A stretch of DNA of 64,000 nucleotides from Agarilytica sp045430285 (GCA_045430285.1 JAILXV010000002.1:620001-684000), one strand, 5' to 3'; positions 23,841 through 34,037 are shown, numbered from the stretch's first letter. Notes: generated from the letters alone by a model not told the origin. A program made the numbers and translations.

Positions 23841-26732
23841 ATGTCGACACCAGCTGGCTTGAAAGAAGTGATCAACGCTAACGAGTTTATTGGCCGCCAC
23901 ATCGGGCCGGATAGCAAACAGACTCAAGCTATGCTGGATGCAATGCACCTGGATTCTGTCGAAACGCTGATTAGCCAAACAGTGCCGGCTGGGATTCGCT
24001 CAGAAACAACGGCCGCGCTATCGGCACCCATGACCGAACATGAAGCCCTCGCCGAACTGCGTGAGATCGCTCAAAAGAACCAGGTGTTTACCTCGTATTT
24101 AGGTATGGGCTATCACGATACACACGTCCCCCCGGTAATCCTACGCAACGTACTGGAAAACCCTGGGTGGTATACCGCGTACACACCCTACCAACCCGAA
24201 ATTGCTCAAGGCCGCCTAGAAGGCCTGCTCAATTTCCAACAAATGATTGTCGAACTTACCGGCATGGATATGGCCAATGCCTCCATGCTGGACGAAGCCA
24301 CCGCCGCTGCCGAAGCCATGGCAATGGCCAAGCGTGTGCAGAGAAAAAACAAATCCGATAATTTCTTTGTTGATCAAAACTGCCACCCCCAAACACTCGC
24401 CGTCGTTAAAACGCGGGCAGAACATTTTGGTTTTAACATTATTGTGGGCGACCCAGCCCTTATTGAAAAAGAAGACGATATTTTCGGGGCACTCATACAA
24501 TACCCCGGTTCTAGCGGCGGCATACAACCCATTAAAGAATCCATTGAAGCCGTCCAAAATAAACAAGCACTTGCCATTGTCGCTGCCGATATTATGAGCC
24601 TCGTGGTGCTTACCCCTCCAGGTAAACTTGGTGCAGACATTGTTGTGGGCAGTAATCAACGTTTTGGCGTCCCCATGGGGGCAGGTGGTCCACACGCAGC
24701 ATTCTATGCCTTTAGAGAAGCTTACAAACGCGCAACGCCAGGGCGTATTATTGGTGTTTCCGTTGATGCGCGTGGCAAGCAAGCATTACGTATGGCGATG
24801 CAAACACGGGAGCAACATATTCGCCGTGAAAAAGCGAATTCCAATATCTGCACCTCTCAAGTATTACTCGCGCTGATGAGTGTTTTCTACGCGATGTATC
24901 ACGGCAGCGATGGCGTACAACGCATTGCAAACCGCATTCATTTATTTACCAAGATTCTCGCGCTCGGCGTTCAAGAACTTGGCTTTAATTTACAACACTC
25001 ACACTTTTACGACACATTAAGTATTGAAGTCGGCGATAAACAAAACGACTTTATTACTCAAGCGCTTGGCCAAGAAATTAACGTCCGTAAAATTGGCGAC
25101 AGCCATATCGGTATTAGCTTAAACGAATGTACGCGAGTGCAAGAGCTAGAAGCATTACTCGCACTTTTTAATACGACGAATAAAAGTTTAGATTTTGATT
25201 CTCTCGTGACAACAGCGAAAGCGTACGAAGCAATCCCAGCAGAACTTGCACGTTCAGAGAATGCTCTTCAGCACGATATATTTTCACGCTATCAATCTGA
25301 AACGGAAATGCTGCGTTATTTAAAACGTTTGGAATCAAAAGATATTGCACTGAACCACGCGATGATTCCACTTGGCTCGTGCACAATGAAATTAAATGCA
25401 ACGGCGGAAATGATTCCCGTTACGTGGCCAGAGTTTGGCAAAATCCACCCCTTTGCCCCAGCCGAACAAATGACCGGCTACAACACCTTGTTTTCTCAAC
25501 TCGACGATATGCTACAAGCGTGCACCGGTTACGATGCCATTAGCCTACAGCCCAACGCAGGCTCGCAAGGAGAATACGCGGGCTTAGTGGCGATCAAAAA
25601 ATATTTTGAGCATCGGGGTGAAACGCAACGGCATATTTGTTTAATTCCAGCTTCCGCACACGGCACAAACCCCGCTTCAGCTCAAATGGTGGGCATGAAA
25701 GTGATCGTCACTAAATGTGATGACCAAGGGAACGTCGACATCAATGACCTTCAAGACAAAATAGAACAGCATGGCGACGCCATCGCTGCATTGATGGTGA
25801 CTTACCCCTCCACCCACGGTGTATTTGAAGAAGACATTAAAATGATTTGCGAATTAACCCACTCGGTAGGCGCACAAGTCTATATCGACGGCGCCAACAT
25901 GAATGCGCTTGTTGGCTTAGCCGCACCAGGGAAATTCGGCGGCGACGTATCCCACCTTAATTTGCATAAAACATTTTGTATTCCACACGGTGGCGGCGGC
26001 CCTGGCATGGGGCCTATTGGGGTTAAATCCCATCTAGCGCCTTTCTTACCCGCTCACCCCGAACAAAACTTGGAAGGCACAACAGAAAGTAACGGTACTA
26101 TTTCCGCAGCGCCTTGGGGCTCGGCCAGTATTCTCCCTATCAGTTGGATGTACATAAAAATGATGGGCAATACCGGCATGAAACAAGCGACAGAGTTTGC
26201 CATATTAAATGCAAACTACGTTGCTCATCGCCTTTCTGCGCACTACCCCATTTTATATCGCGGCAAAAATGGTTTTATCGCACACGAATGTTTACTCGAT
26301 CTAAGACCACTAAAAGAAGCTAGTGGCATTAGCGAAGAAGATATTGCGAAACGCTTAATGGACTTTGGCTTTCATGCCCCGACAATGTCTTTCCCTGTTG
26401 CCGGCACCTTAATGATCGAGCCAACAGAATCAGAATCACTCATGGAATTAGATCGTTTCTGTGAAGCCATGATAAAGATTAAACAAGAAATCGACGCAGT
26501 AGAAAAAAATGAATACCCCGCAGACAACAACCCCCTCGTGAACGCCCCCCATACTCTGGACGATGTGCTTACAGCAGATTGGGATCGCCCCTACTCCAGG
26601 GAAGACGCAAGCCAACCTCTGGCGTATTTGAAAGCGCACAAAGTCTGGCCCACGGTAAATCGTATTGATAATGTATTTGGGGATCGTAATTTGATTTGTT
26701 CGTGTCCCAGCATTGAAAACTACGAAGAGTAA
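23841..26732 (+). CDS. gcvP: Glycine dehydrogenase (decarboxylating), P-protein
   Basis: A 963-residue single-chain P-protein of the glycine cleavage system. It decarboxylates glycine with PLP and hands the aminomethyl group to lipoyl-GcvH. The N-terminus has FIGRHIGP and YLGMGYHDTHVPPVILRN; the PLP Lys is K710 in HLNLHKTFCIPHGGGGPGMG. Both halves of the fused alpha/beta architecture are complete and the length is normal. TAGGAAAA before the ATG supports the start. gcvT and gcvH are not adjacent, so the P-protein is transcribed apart from its partners here. Confidence 0.97.
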   Translation: MSTPAGLKEVINANEFIGRHIGPDSKQTQAMLDAMHLDSVETLISQTVPAGIRSETTAALSAPMTEHEALAELREIAQKNQVFTSYLGMGYHDTHVPPVILRNVLENPGWYTAYTPYQPEIAQGRLEGLLNFQQMIVELTGMDMANASMLDEATAAAEAMAMAKRVQRKNKSDNFFVDQNCHPQTLAVVKTRAEHFGFNIIVGDPALIEKEDDIFGALIQYPGSSGGIQPIKESIEAVQNKQALAIVAADIMSLVVLTPPGKLGADIVVGSNQRFGVPMGAGGPHAAFYAFREAYKRATPGRIIGVSVDARGKQALRMAMQTREQHIRREKANSNICTSQVLLALMSVFYAMYHGSDGVQRIANRIHLFTKILALGVQELGFNLQHSHFYDTLSIEVGDKQNDFITQALGQEINVRKIGDSHIGISLNECTRVQELEALLALFNTTNKSLDFDSLVTTAKAYEAIPAELARSENALQHDIFSRYQSETEMLRYLKRLESKDIALNHAMIPLGSCTMKLNATAEMIPVTWPEFGKIHPFAPAEQMTGYNTLFSQLDDMLQACTGYDAISLQPNAGSQGEYAGLVAIKKYFEHRGETQRHICLIPASAHGTNPASAQMVGMKVIVTKCDDQGNVDINDLQDKIEQHGDAIAALMVTYPSTHGVFEEDIKMICELTHSVGAQVYIDGANMNALVGLAAPGKFGGDVSHLNLHKTFCIPHGGGGPGMGPIGVKSHLAPFLPAHPEQNLEGTTESNGTISAAPWGSASILPISWMYIKMMGNTGMKQATEFAILNANYVAHRLSAHYPILYRGKNGFIAHECLLDLRPLKEASGISEEDIAKRLMDFGFHAPTMSFPVAGTLMIEPTESESLMELDRFCEAMIKIKQEIDAVEKNEYPADNNPLVNAPHTLDDVLTADWDRPYSREDASQPLAYLKAHKVWPTVNRIDNVFGDRNLICSCPSIENYEE

Positions 26733-26748
26733 TCTTAAGAGTGAGACC

Positions 26749-26819
26749 CTGGAATAAAGTGGATTAATGAGTTCAATGCGCTGGTTAACCTAATAAAAAT
26801 AGGTTAACCCTTATTCCAG
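26749..26819 (+). terminator. Nested inverted repeats downstream of gcvP
   Basis: The inner 10-bp stem GGTTAACCTA/TAGGTTAACC (26783-26809, 7-nt A-rich loop) sits inside outer arms CTGGAATAA/TTATTCCAG (26749-26757, 26811-26819). There is no long T-tract, so termination is plausible but unproven; it may instead be an intergenic repeat element. Confidence 0.5.
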
Positions 26820-26826
26820 TATTTCG

Positions 26827-26858
26827 CTCCTCTCCTCTCCTCTCCTCTCCTCTCCTCC
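26827..26858. repeat. TCTCC pentanucleotide microsatellite
   Basis: Five full TCTCC units (26831-26855) with partial units on both sides, 32 bp in all, ~200 bp upstream of katG. The copy number could vary by slippage. Confidence 0.9.
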
Positions 26859-27058
26859 AAGTGTAAACCCTTCGGTCAGATCAAGCGTATAACAATCTAT
26901 AGCTCATACTATTCAAACCAAAGTATAGAAAAAAACAATTGATTAATAAAAAATAATTAATTATGAGTATGGCCGTTCTGGCCACACTATGCGTATGTAG
27001 CAATCATTGAGATTAAGACTATTACTCTTCCCCAGCGCTCTAAAACAGGAGATTGACC

Positions 27059-29227
27059 ATGACCAATAGTAAATGCCCCGTCATGCATGGCGGCAGCACA
27101 TCAACCGGCAAAGCGACAATGGATTGGTGGCCTGAAGCCCTCAATCTCGATATCCTTCATCAACACGATCGTAAGAGCAATCCTCTAAATGACGATTTCA
27201 ACTACGCTGAAGAATTCAGCAAGCTTGACTTAGAAGCAGTTAAATCAGACTTAAAAGCACTTATGACCGATAGCCAGGATTGGTGGCCTGCTGATTGGGG
27301 ACACTACGGTGGCTTAATGATTCGTATGGCATGGCATGCAGCGGGGACCTATCGTATTGCTGATGGCCGCGGTGGTGCTGGCACGGGGAACCAACGTTTT
27401 GCGCCACTGAACAGCTGGCCAGACAATGCCAACCTTGATAAGGCACGTCGATTATTGTGGCCAATCAAAAAGAAATACGGCAATAAACTTTCATGGGCTG
27501 ACTTGCTCATTCTTGCCGGCAATATGGCCTACGAATCGATGGGTCTGAAGATGTTTGGATATGCCGGAGGCCGCGAAGATATCTGGCACCCTGAATACGA
27601 TATCGACTGGGGCTCCGAGCAAGAATGGTTAGGCAAAGATGCGGATCGAGCGCACCCGAATAATGCTGAAATGAAAGACAATCCACTCGCCGCCGTGCAG
27701 ATGGGTTTGATTTACGTTAATCCAGAAGGCGTTGACGGTAAACCTGACCCGCTAAGAACGGCTCAAGACGTCAGAACCACTTTTGCACGTATGGCGATGG
27801 ACGACGAAGAAACTGTCGCATTGGCTGCAGGTGGCCATACCGTAGGGAAATGCCACGGTAATGGCAGTGCAGAGAAAGTTGGCCCCGAACCGGAAGCTGC
27901 TGAAATTGACGCACAAGGCTTAGGTTGGATCGGCTCAAACGGAAGCGGAGTGGGCGGTGACACGGTAACAAGTGGTATTGAAGGCGCGTGGACAACTCAA
28001 CCAACACAGTGGGATAACGGATATTTCTACTTGTTATTTAATTACGATTGGGAACTGAAGAAAAGTCCGGCTGGTGCCTGGCAGTGGGAACCTGTTGATA
28101 TCAAAGAAGAAGACATGCCTGTCGATGCTGCTGACCCTTCTATTCGCCGCAACCCAATTATGACCGACGCAGATATGGCAATGATTAAAGACCCTATCTA
28201 TCGCGAAATTTCCACGCGCTTTTATAAAGACCCCGATTATTTCGCGGAGACCTTTGCTCGCGCATGGTTCAAATTAACTCATCGCGATATGGGACCGAAG
28301 TCGCGTTACTTGGGGGCAGACGTACCGACAGAAGAATTAATCTGGCAAGACCCAGTTCCAGCCGTCGATTACACATTAACGGACACTGAAGTAGAGACGA
28401 TTAAAACAAAAATTTTGGCAACCGGCTTAAGCGTGTCTGATTTAGTATCAACTGCTTGGGATAGTGCGCGTACCTATCGCAACTCTGACCATCGCGGTGG
28501 CGCTAATGGGGCACGAATTCGTTTAGCGCCAATGAAAGACTGGGAAAGCAACGAGCCTGCGCGCTTGCAAAAAGTATTGGCCGCACTCGGTAATATTCAA
28601 TCATCACTTGATAAGCCTGTCAGCATCGCAGACTTGATTGTTTTGGCGGGTACTGCCGCAGTGGAAAAAGCCGCGGGGGATGCCGGTGTAAATATCACGG
28701 TACCTTTTACTGCAGGGCGCGGCGATGCAACACCCGAGCAAACCGATGCAGAATCATTTAGCGTGCTTGAACCAATTCACGATGGTTTTCGGAATTACCT
28801 GAAAAATGATTACGCCATTTCGGCTGAAAAACTCATGCTGGATCGTGCGCAGCTAATGGGCTTGTCCGCGCCTGAAATGACAGTATTGATAGGTGGCTTA
28901 CGCGTACTCGGTGCAAATCACGGTGACAATAAAGCCGGCGTATTTACAGATAACGAAGGTGTTTTAAGCAACGATTTCTTTGTCAATTTAACGGACATGA
29001 ACTACAGCTGGAAATCAACAGGTAAGAACAGTTACGACATTATCGAGCGAAGTTCTGGTACGACGAAATGGACTGCATCCCGTGTTGACCTGGTTTTCGG
29101 TTCGAATTCAATTTTACGCGCTTACGCGGAGGTATATGCACAGGACGATAACAAGAAAAAATTTGTTAACGACTTCGTCAGAGCTTGGGTAAAAGTGATG
29201 AACGCAGATCGTTTCGACACGCAATAA
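27059..29227 (+). CDS. katG: Catalase-peroxidase
   Basis: A bifunctional haem catalase/peroxidase of 722 aa, the usual length, with both the active N-terminal and the degenerate C-terminal peroxidase domains. Visible are distal RMAWHAAGTYR (Arg/Trp/His), the Tyr of QMGLIYVNPEG and Met of FARMAMDD that complete the Trp-Tyr-Met crosslink, and the proximal-His helix AAGGHTVGKCHG. The start ATG at 27059 is chosen over an in-frame TTG at 27053 because AGGAG (27046-27050) is well spaced from it. It removes hydrogen peroxide in the cytosol. An intrinsic terminator follows 23 bp after the stop. Confidence 0.98.
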   Translation: MTNSKCPVMHGGSTSTGKATMDWWPEALNLDILHQHDRKSNPLNDDFNYAEEFSKLDLEAVKSDLKALMTDSQDWWPADWGHYGGLMIRMAWHAAGTYRIADGRGGAGTGNQRFAPLNSWPDNANLDKARRLLWPIKKKYGNKLSWADLLILAGNMAYESMGLKMFGYAGGREDIWHPEYDIDWGSEQEWLGKDADRAHPNNAEMKDNPLAAVQMGLIYVNPEGVDGKPDPLRTAQDVRTTFARMAMDDEETVALAAGGHTVGKCHGNGSAEKVGPEPEAAEIDAQGLGWIGSNGSGVGGDTVTSGIEGAWTTQPTQWDNGYFYLLFNYDWELKKSPAGAWQWEPVDIKEEDMPVDAADPSIRRNPIMTDADMAMIKDPIYREISTRFYKDPDYFAETFARAWFKLTHRDMGPKSRYLGADVPTEELIWQDPVPAVDYTLTDTEVETIKTKILATGLSVSDLVSTAWDSARTYRNSDHRGGANGARIRLAPMKDWESNEPARLQKVLAALGNIQSSLDKPVSIADLIVLAGTAAVEKAAGDAGVNITVPFTAGRGDATPEQTDAESFSVLEPIHDGFRNYLKNDYAISAEKLMLDRAQLMGLSAPEMTVLIGGLRVLGANHGDNKAGVFTDNEGVLSNDFFVNLTDMNYSWKSTGKNSYDIIERSSGTTKWTASRVDLVFGSNSILRAYAEVYAQDDNKKKFVNDFVRAWVKVMNADRFDTQ

Positions 29228-29250
29228 TTAACTACACGTAGGATAATATG

Positions 29251-29275
29251 GCCTCCAGTATTGGAGGCTTTTTTA
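29251..29275 (+). terminator. Intrinsic terminator of katG
   Basis: GCCTCCA and TGGAGGC form a 7-bp stem with a short loop (GTAT), followed by TTTTTTA. Confidence 0.9.
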
Positions 29276-29477
29276 TGATCTTTAAGGCCTATAATATTTC
29301 TGATTATTCTGATGCCGGTAAAAAGTGCTCGTTTTGCAAAATTATTTATCGAACACTTCATTCCATTGATAAGATGCTTCACCGGCGCCACTATTTCTAG
29401 GCAACGGCTAATGCTAGCCAGCTAAGCGATAAAATAGTGTTCTAGCTTTTCAGAACACGCCCCTATTACTGATTACG

Positions 29478-30032
29478 ATGGCCACATACAGCATGAACGA
29501 CACTCAACTCGTACACGAGGATCATACCCCCAAAACCGGCACTAGCCGCCTAAGTGTGCTCCTACACAATATGGAACTCGCATCAAATATCGGCAGTATT
29601 TTTAGAATCTCCGATGCCCTCGGTATCGATCACATCTATCTCTCCGGTGATACACACACCCCACCCAACAGAAAAATCACCAAGACATCTCGCTCCACAG
29701 AAAAATACGTCCCGTACAGCTATGAGAACGATGCGCTTAAACTTCTGACAAGGCTAAAACAACAAGATTATTTGATCGTGAGCCTGGAAATATGCTCAGG
29801 GAGTGAAGACCTCAAACATTTTCACCCACCCACCGACAGAAAAATATGCTTAATCGTTGGCTCCGAAAATAAAGGCATACATTCCACACTGGTTGACCTA
29901 AGCGATCACACAATACACATACCTATGCATGGACATAACTCGTCCATGAATGTCGCCAACGCCTGCGCTATCGCGAGTTACGACATTATCGCTAAGCGAT
30001 CGAGACTCATGGAAGATCAAGTACGGCAATAA
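29478..30032 (+). CDS. SpoU/TrmH-family RNA 2'-O-methyltransferase
   Basis: A 184-residue SPOUT-class methyltransferase. Motif 1 is LHNMELASNIGSIFRISDALG, motif 2 LIVGSENKGI, and motif 3 IPMHGHNSSMNVANACAIASYDI, which form the trefoil-knot SAM site. No N-terminal RNA-binding extension is present, so it is a minimal form; the tRNA or rRNA target cannot be named. It is transcribed alone and ends in a strong terminator shared with the convergent protease gene. Confidence 0.92.
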   Translation: MATYSMNDTQLVHEDHTPKTGTSRLSVLLHNMELASNIGSIFRISDALGIDHIYLSGDTHTPPNRKITKTSRSTEKYVPYSYENDALKLLTRLKQQDYLIVSLEICSGSEDLKHFHPPTDRKICLIVGSENKGIHSTLVDLSDHTIHIPMHGHNSSMNVANACAIASYDIIAKRSRLMEDQVRQ

Positions 30033-30059
30033 AAAACCGGCGAAACAGCCGGTTTTTTT
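30031..30059. terminator. Bidirectional intrinsic terminator
   Basis: AAAAAACCGGC-GAAACA-GCCGGTTTTTT: a 7-bp GC-rich core flanked by A and T runs. It sits between the convergent methyltransferase and metalloprotease genes and can work on both strands. Confidence 0.92.
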
Positions 30060-30089
30060 AAAGCAACGTACGTTAATACACGATCTGAT

Positions 30090-32390
30090 TTAATCGCAGC
30101 TACCCAAATCAAAATATCCTGCAGGCGTCTCTTTAAGGACAACCGCCGTAGACAAAAATATGGGGCCAATATTGGTGCCAGAACCTACCGCGCACCCATC
30201 AAAACCAAACGAACCACAGGTAACGGCTCTTCCGGCATCAATATGCCCCGTAACACTGGCCGAGTGCTCTACACACCCCGTCGCTGCGCTCACATGAACG
30301 AGCCGCGTTCGCTCTATAGCAGCATTCCCCGCTGCATCACTTACGTTATAACGAAGCGTATAATCACCTTGCACGTTAGTATTGACGCTGCCCGATATGG
30401 TCACCTGATGAGAAATATCGCCATCGACATCATCATTAGCCGTGAAACCTGGATCAACCCAAGTACCTCCTTGCGCAATGGTCGTCTCCCCACCGGTAAG
30501 TGTAATCACTGGCGCTGTCGTATCACTTCCACCCACGGGACATTCGGATGTTGTGTAATAACTAGGGCCTGTTTCACTTAACGTAACTTGCCCCCATGTG
30601 CTTGTCCCAAGATCTTCATTAGAACCGATCGCGTAATATCGCTTAACTTTCCAGAAAGAACCTTCTTCAACATAATAAGTTCTGCCTGCCGTTTGGTGAT
30701 TCGGCAAGGTAGCGGTGTACGACTGACATGGATAAAGCTCCTTACTGACATAGGCTGTCATTTGATCTCCAGGTGCCGACACCTGATCAATGATAAGCCC
30801 AGAAAAATTGTTCGTATTAGGGTAGCTACTATTTATCGGCGTGGAGTCTGGAGAAAACGTTGTCACATTCCCCGCATACATCATGTCGGTTTGACGCGTA
30901 CCCGACGTTTCTCCACTCATTCGACGAATCCAAAGCCGAGAACTGCTTTGCGCGTACGAGACAAGCACCCCTGTATCTCCTTCTTGGAGCCCATCCCCCA
31001 TTAAACCTTCATCAAACCCTTGTACCTTACGCTGTTCGATGTACCAGTATTGGCCGCTGTTTTCTCCTGGCACACGGAAATAGTCATATGAACCTGCACT
31101 AAAAGGATGGGTGGTAGTAATGAGCTGAGCATCGGCACTGGGTGAAATTTCAATAGGGTCAAAAAACCCTACTCTTCCACCTTGTAAATAGATACGTGAC
31201 TTTGTGTACGCAGTAAAATGTACGGGGCGCTCACCAATGAGCTCTCCTGGTTTATGCCCCCAACAGCCAACCCCCATCAACCCCCAGTGAGAAATATCAC
31301 TGGGCTGATTATATAAGTCTCGTAAATTAAAGGCCGAGTGGCCTAGCTCGTGGGCAATTACGCCCAGCGTACTATTATAAGGAGCCTCCACTGGCCCTTG
31401 GCGTTCACCGAACCCCATATACCCTGTACTAATATTCACACCATCATAGTGACCAAAATCATGGCTAAAATATGCGTGTCCCCAAAAGCCCTCGGTTTCT
31501 GAGCCGGTGTACGAGCTTTCCCTGCCTGCCACAACAAACGCCACAACTAATTCAGTTTTATCCACCACCCCGTTTTGATTAGCATCGAACTGAGAGAAAT
31601 CAACGTAAGAAGATGCTGCATCGAAGGCTTGATCTAACACAGACTGCCAAGCAGAAAAGTTACGCGCATGATGTGGGTGGTTCATATCAAGATGCACCTT
31701 CACGAAACCATCATTAACACTGCCTTGGGCCTCATTTCCCTGGGTAAAAAATAGCTGCCCGCGAGACACTTCTTGATAGTACGCGTTCAAACTCGTGCTA
31801 TTGATATTACCTGGATAACCACCAAACGTTTTATCCGACCATACCGCCTCGTTATCAACAAACTGAAAGTCGTTAAATTCAATCATGATAAATAAGGTGT
31901 TGTATAAGTAACTCCCTGCACCTAATGGCGCGCCCCCTAGTGCCGATTGCATTTCAGTCTCAGCGTGTACGCCTGTATGACCAGCAACACCTTCAGCACT
32001 TACTTCGTGAGAATGATCATTTGAGTTTTTCTCCCAAGCATCCTGCCAGGCTTGCATAAGATCCTGATTCGCTACCTCAGGAATACGAAAAAAGGAATAT
32101 GAGCCATATGGTAGACCAGAGGGCTGTAATGAGTAGCCGCTATCGTCCACATCTATTTCTGCATATTCATAACGCATTAGACGTTTGTTAAATACGAGCA
32201 CCTCTTGAGTGTCAACTGTTTCAAACCATAATATCCGCTCATCGCCTCTCGGATGCGCATCAAATTGAAAACCACTGGGCTGCTCTAAAGTGCGCACTTG
32301 TGGATTCGCCGGTACGGCATCGACCGTCACAGCGAGCAAAGCGGCAATATGTGCGACCGCAACAATAAATACTAACTTGATAGACTTCAT
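30090..32390 (-). CDS. Secreted M6-type metalloprotease with repeated C-terminal modules
   Basis: The ATG at 32390 is chosen over one at 32489 because a GGGGGG run lies just upstream and a signal peptide (KSIKLVFIVAVAHIAALLA) follows at once; this gives 766 aa. The catalytic domain has the zinc motif HELGH (H347, E348, H351) in VIAHELGHSAFNLRDLY, typical of immune-inhibitor-A/M6 proteases. A calcium-loop-like DANQNGVVDKTEL precedes it. Residues ~555-618 and 706-766 are two divergent copies of a small Cys-bounded module (C-x9-H-x2-AGR...GS...ET...C). Between them lies a DUF5011/HYR-like Ig domain (APVITLTGG...NDDVDGDIS...YNVSDAAGNAA). It is likely secreted for extracellular protein degradation. 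Confidence 0.9.
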   Translation of the reverse strand: MKSIKLVFIVAVAHIAALLAVTVDAVPANPQVRTLEQPSGFQFDAHPRGDERILWFETVDTQEVLVFNKRLMRYEYAEIDVDDSGYSLQPSGLPYGSYSFFRIPEVANQDLMQAWQDAWEKNSNDHSHEVSAEGVAGHTGVHAETEMQSALGGAPLGAGSYLYNTLFIMIEFNDFQFVDNEAVWSDKTFGGYPGNINSTSLNAYYQEVSRGQLFFTQGNEAQGSVNDGFVKVHLDMNHPHHARNFSAWQSVLDQAFDAASSYVDFSQFDANQNGVVDKTELVVAFVVAGRESSYTGSETEGFWGHAYFSHDFGHYDGVNISTGYMGFGERQGPVEAPYNSTLGVIAHELGHSAFNLRDLYNQPSDISHWGLMGVGCWGHKPGELIGERPVHFTAYTKSRIYLQGGRVGFFDPIEISPSADAQLITTTHPFSAGSYDYFRVPGENSGQYWYIEQRKVQGFDEGLMGDGLQEGDTGVLVSYAQSSSRLWIRRMSGETSGTRQTDMMYAGNVTTFSPDSTPINSSYPNTNNFSGLIIDQVSAPGDQMTAYVSKELYPCQSYTATLPNHQTAGRTYYVEEGSFWKVKRYYAIGSNEDLGTSTWGQVTLSETGPSYYTTSECPVGGSDTTAPVITLTGGETTIAQGGTWVDPGFTANDDVDGDISHQVTISGSVNTNVQGDYTLRYNVSDAAGNAAIERTRLVHVSAATGCVEHSASVTGHIDAGRAVTCGSFGFDGCAVGSGTNIGPIFLSTAVVLKETPAGYFDLGSCD

Positions 32391-32849
32391 AATTATTCCC
32401 CCCGTAAAAACATACGCTCTGCCAATATGCAACAAATTCCGTTTACTCCTAGATTTACCGCATTGCAAAGCACTTCGTGCAGACATCATGTCTACCCTTT
32501 TACTTTATTTCCATACTGAATAAGCTGTCCACCGGTATATTGTGCATCGCAATATTTAACACGAGAAAATTGACACGAATCAATTTCTAGGGAGAGGCAG
32601 ACGACACTTGAAGAGTGTCATAAAAAAGTAATTTTTCACTCGCACAACATTCATACAAAACAGTCGTCATGATTCACCATTCATGTGTGTTTGTTTAATT
32701 AGCAAAATGAACAACACAGCACCAACTGAAAAAATATTTCGCGAAATAAAAAACCTAGAACTTAGATATACTTAAGAAATTAAAAATAATACGAATTATT
32801 TTTGGAAGTATTATCTTTTTTATTCTTAATACCGGAGGGCAAAACCGTG
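32391..32849. other. AT-rich intergenic region between divergent genes
   Basis: About 460 bp with no gene. GACACT/AGTGTC (32603-32619) can form a 6-bp hairpin followed by ATAAAAAA, too weak to call a terminator. The ribosome-binding site GGAGGG of the next gene lies at 32834-32839. Confidence 0.5.
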
Positions 32850-33491
32850 ATGGAAATACGACATATCATTTGGGATTTTGACGGAACACTTTTTGACACA
32901 TACAGCGCAATTGCCGAAGCATTCCAAAAAACGCTTAGCCATGATTTCGGAATAAGAAAAAGTGTTTCAGATATTTATGCGCTCTGTAAGATCGACACAA
33001 AACATTGCACCGCTGTACTCGCCCAGGAATACGACATTGATGAACGCACAATATTGCACAGCGTTCGAAGTAACTACGATCAAATGTCCGACGCAGCTCA
33101 AGAACCATTCCCCTATGTGCGAGACATCTGTGAAACAATAAATAAAAACGGTGGTAAGAACTTCATCATCACTCACCGCGATAGACATTCACTAATGAAG
33201 CACATAGAGCAACACAACTTTGAAGGGATATTTACAGAGATTATTACCAGGGATGACCCCTTCCCCGAAAAGCCATCTCCTGAAAGCTTTTCTTATTTAA
33301 TTCAGAAACATCAACTTAACCAGGACAGCACCATTGGTGTCGGAGATCGAGATATCGATATACTCGCAGCCAATGCGGCAGGCATCGGCTCCGTATTTTT
33401 TTGTGCCGACGCAATAACTTCGTCACACTCAGATTTGAATATTTCACACTTTAAACAGCTGCTAGCATCGCTAAATGGAACTAAAGATTAG
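32850..33491 (+). CDS. HAD-superfamily phosphatase (phosphoglycolate-phosphatase-like)
   Basis: A 213-residue HAD hydrolase. Motif I is WDFDGTLFDT, with nucleophile Asp and the acid/base Asp two residues on; motif II is the Thr of NFIITHRD; motif III is the Lys of FPEKPSPESF; and motif IV is the GVGDRDIDILAANAAG acidic pair. The cap inserted after motif I is helical (type C1). GGAGGG is 7 bp before an in-frame GTG (32847) and 10 bp before this ATG; either may be used. A much longer upstream start adds a hydrophobic stretch and is rejected. The GNAT gene follows 9 bp later. The substrate is unknown. Confidence 0.88.
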   Translation: MEIRHIIWDFDGTLFDTYSAIAEAFQKTLSHDFGIRKSVSDIYALCKIDTKHCTAVLAQEYDIDERTILHSVRSNYDQMSDAAQEPFPYVRDICETINKNGGKNFIITHRDRHSLMKHIEQHNFEGIFTEIITRDDPFPEKPSPESFSYLIQKHQLNQDSTIGVGDRDIDILAANAAGIGSVFFCADAITSSHSDLNISHFKQLLASLNGTKD

Positions 33492-33500
33492 GGTTGAACC

Positions 33501-33944
33501 ATGATTGAAACTTTATCCAAAGATAACATCGCTGAATTCTTACCGCTTATCAGGAAGTACCAGGAATTTTATAAGGTCCACGAGATCTCAGACGATAACA
33601 ATGCCCGCTTCTTTTCGCAGTTTGATGCGGCAAATCCACTTGGCTGTATTTTCCTGTACCGCAAAGAATCGACCCTTGCTGGCTTTGCAACTGTTTATTT
33701 TACTTATGCATCCACCATTACAGCCAAAGTGGCAACGTTAAACGATTTATACACACTCCCACTGCAACGCAAAAACGGAATCGCACAGCATTTGATTAAA
33801 CACTGCCAGGCCTATGCCAAACGCGAAGGTGCAGAACGCCTTCAATGGGTAACATCGCCGGATAACCGTACCGCTCAATCACTCTATGACGCTTTAGACA
33901 CGCAAAAAAGCACTTGGCATTTTTATACCTACCCAGTTGCATAG
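33501..33944 (+). CDS. GNAT-family N-acetyltransferase
   Basis: A 147-residue acetyltransferase with the acetyl-CoA loop RKNGIAQHLIKHC (Q/R-x-x-G-x-G/A) preceded by the strand ATLNDLYTLP, as in small GNAT proteins. The C-terminal WVTSPDNRTAQSLYDALD supplies the conserved Asn/Tyr region. It forms a likely operon with the HAD phosphatase 9 bp upstream. The acceptor substrate, a small amine or protein N-terminus, cannot be told. Confidence 0.88.
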   Translation: MIETLSKDNIAEFLPLIRKYQEFYKVHEISDDNNARFFSQFDAANPLGCIFLYRKESTLAGFATVYFTYASTITAKVATLNDLYTLPLQRKNGIAQHLIKHCQAYAKREGAERLQWVTSPDNRTAQSLYDALDTQKSTWHFYTYPVA

Positions 33945-34037
33945 AATCGTTATATTCTCTACAAGACTAAATCACACTTAATTATTAACGCCGTGATACT
34001 TGTTTTATACCCAAGGCGCGAATTGGAGTTACCTAAT

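Noticed and set aside
26887..26928. OxyR site before katG
   Set aside because: Several ATAG/CTAT quartets occur, but their spacing does not fit the OxyR consensus.
32391..32489. 33-residue upstream extension of the M6 protease
   Set aside because: It would place a basic segment before the signal peptide; a G-rich ribosome-binding site supports the downstream ATG.
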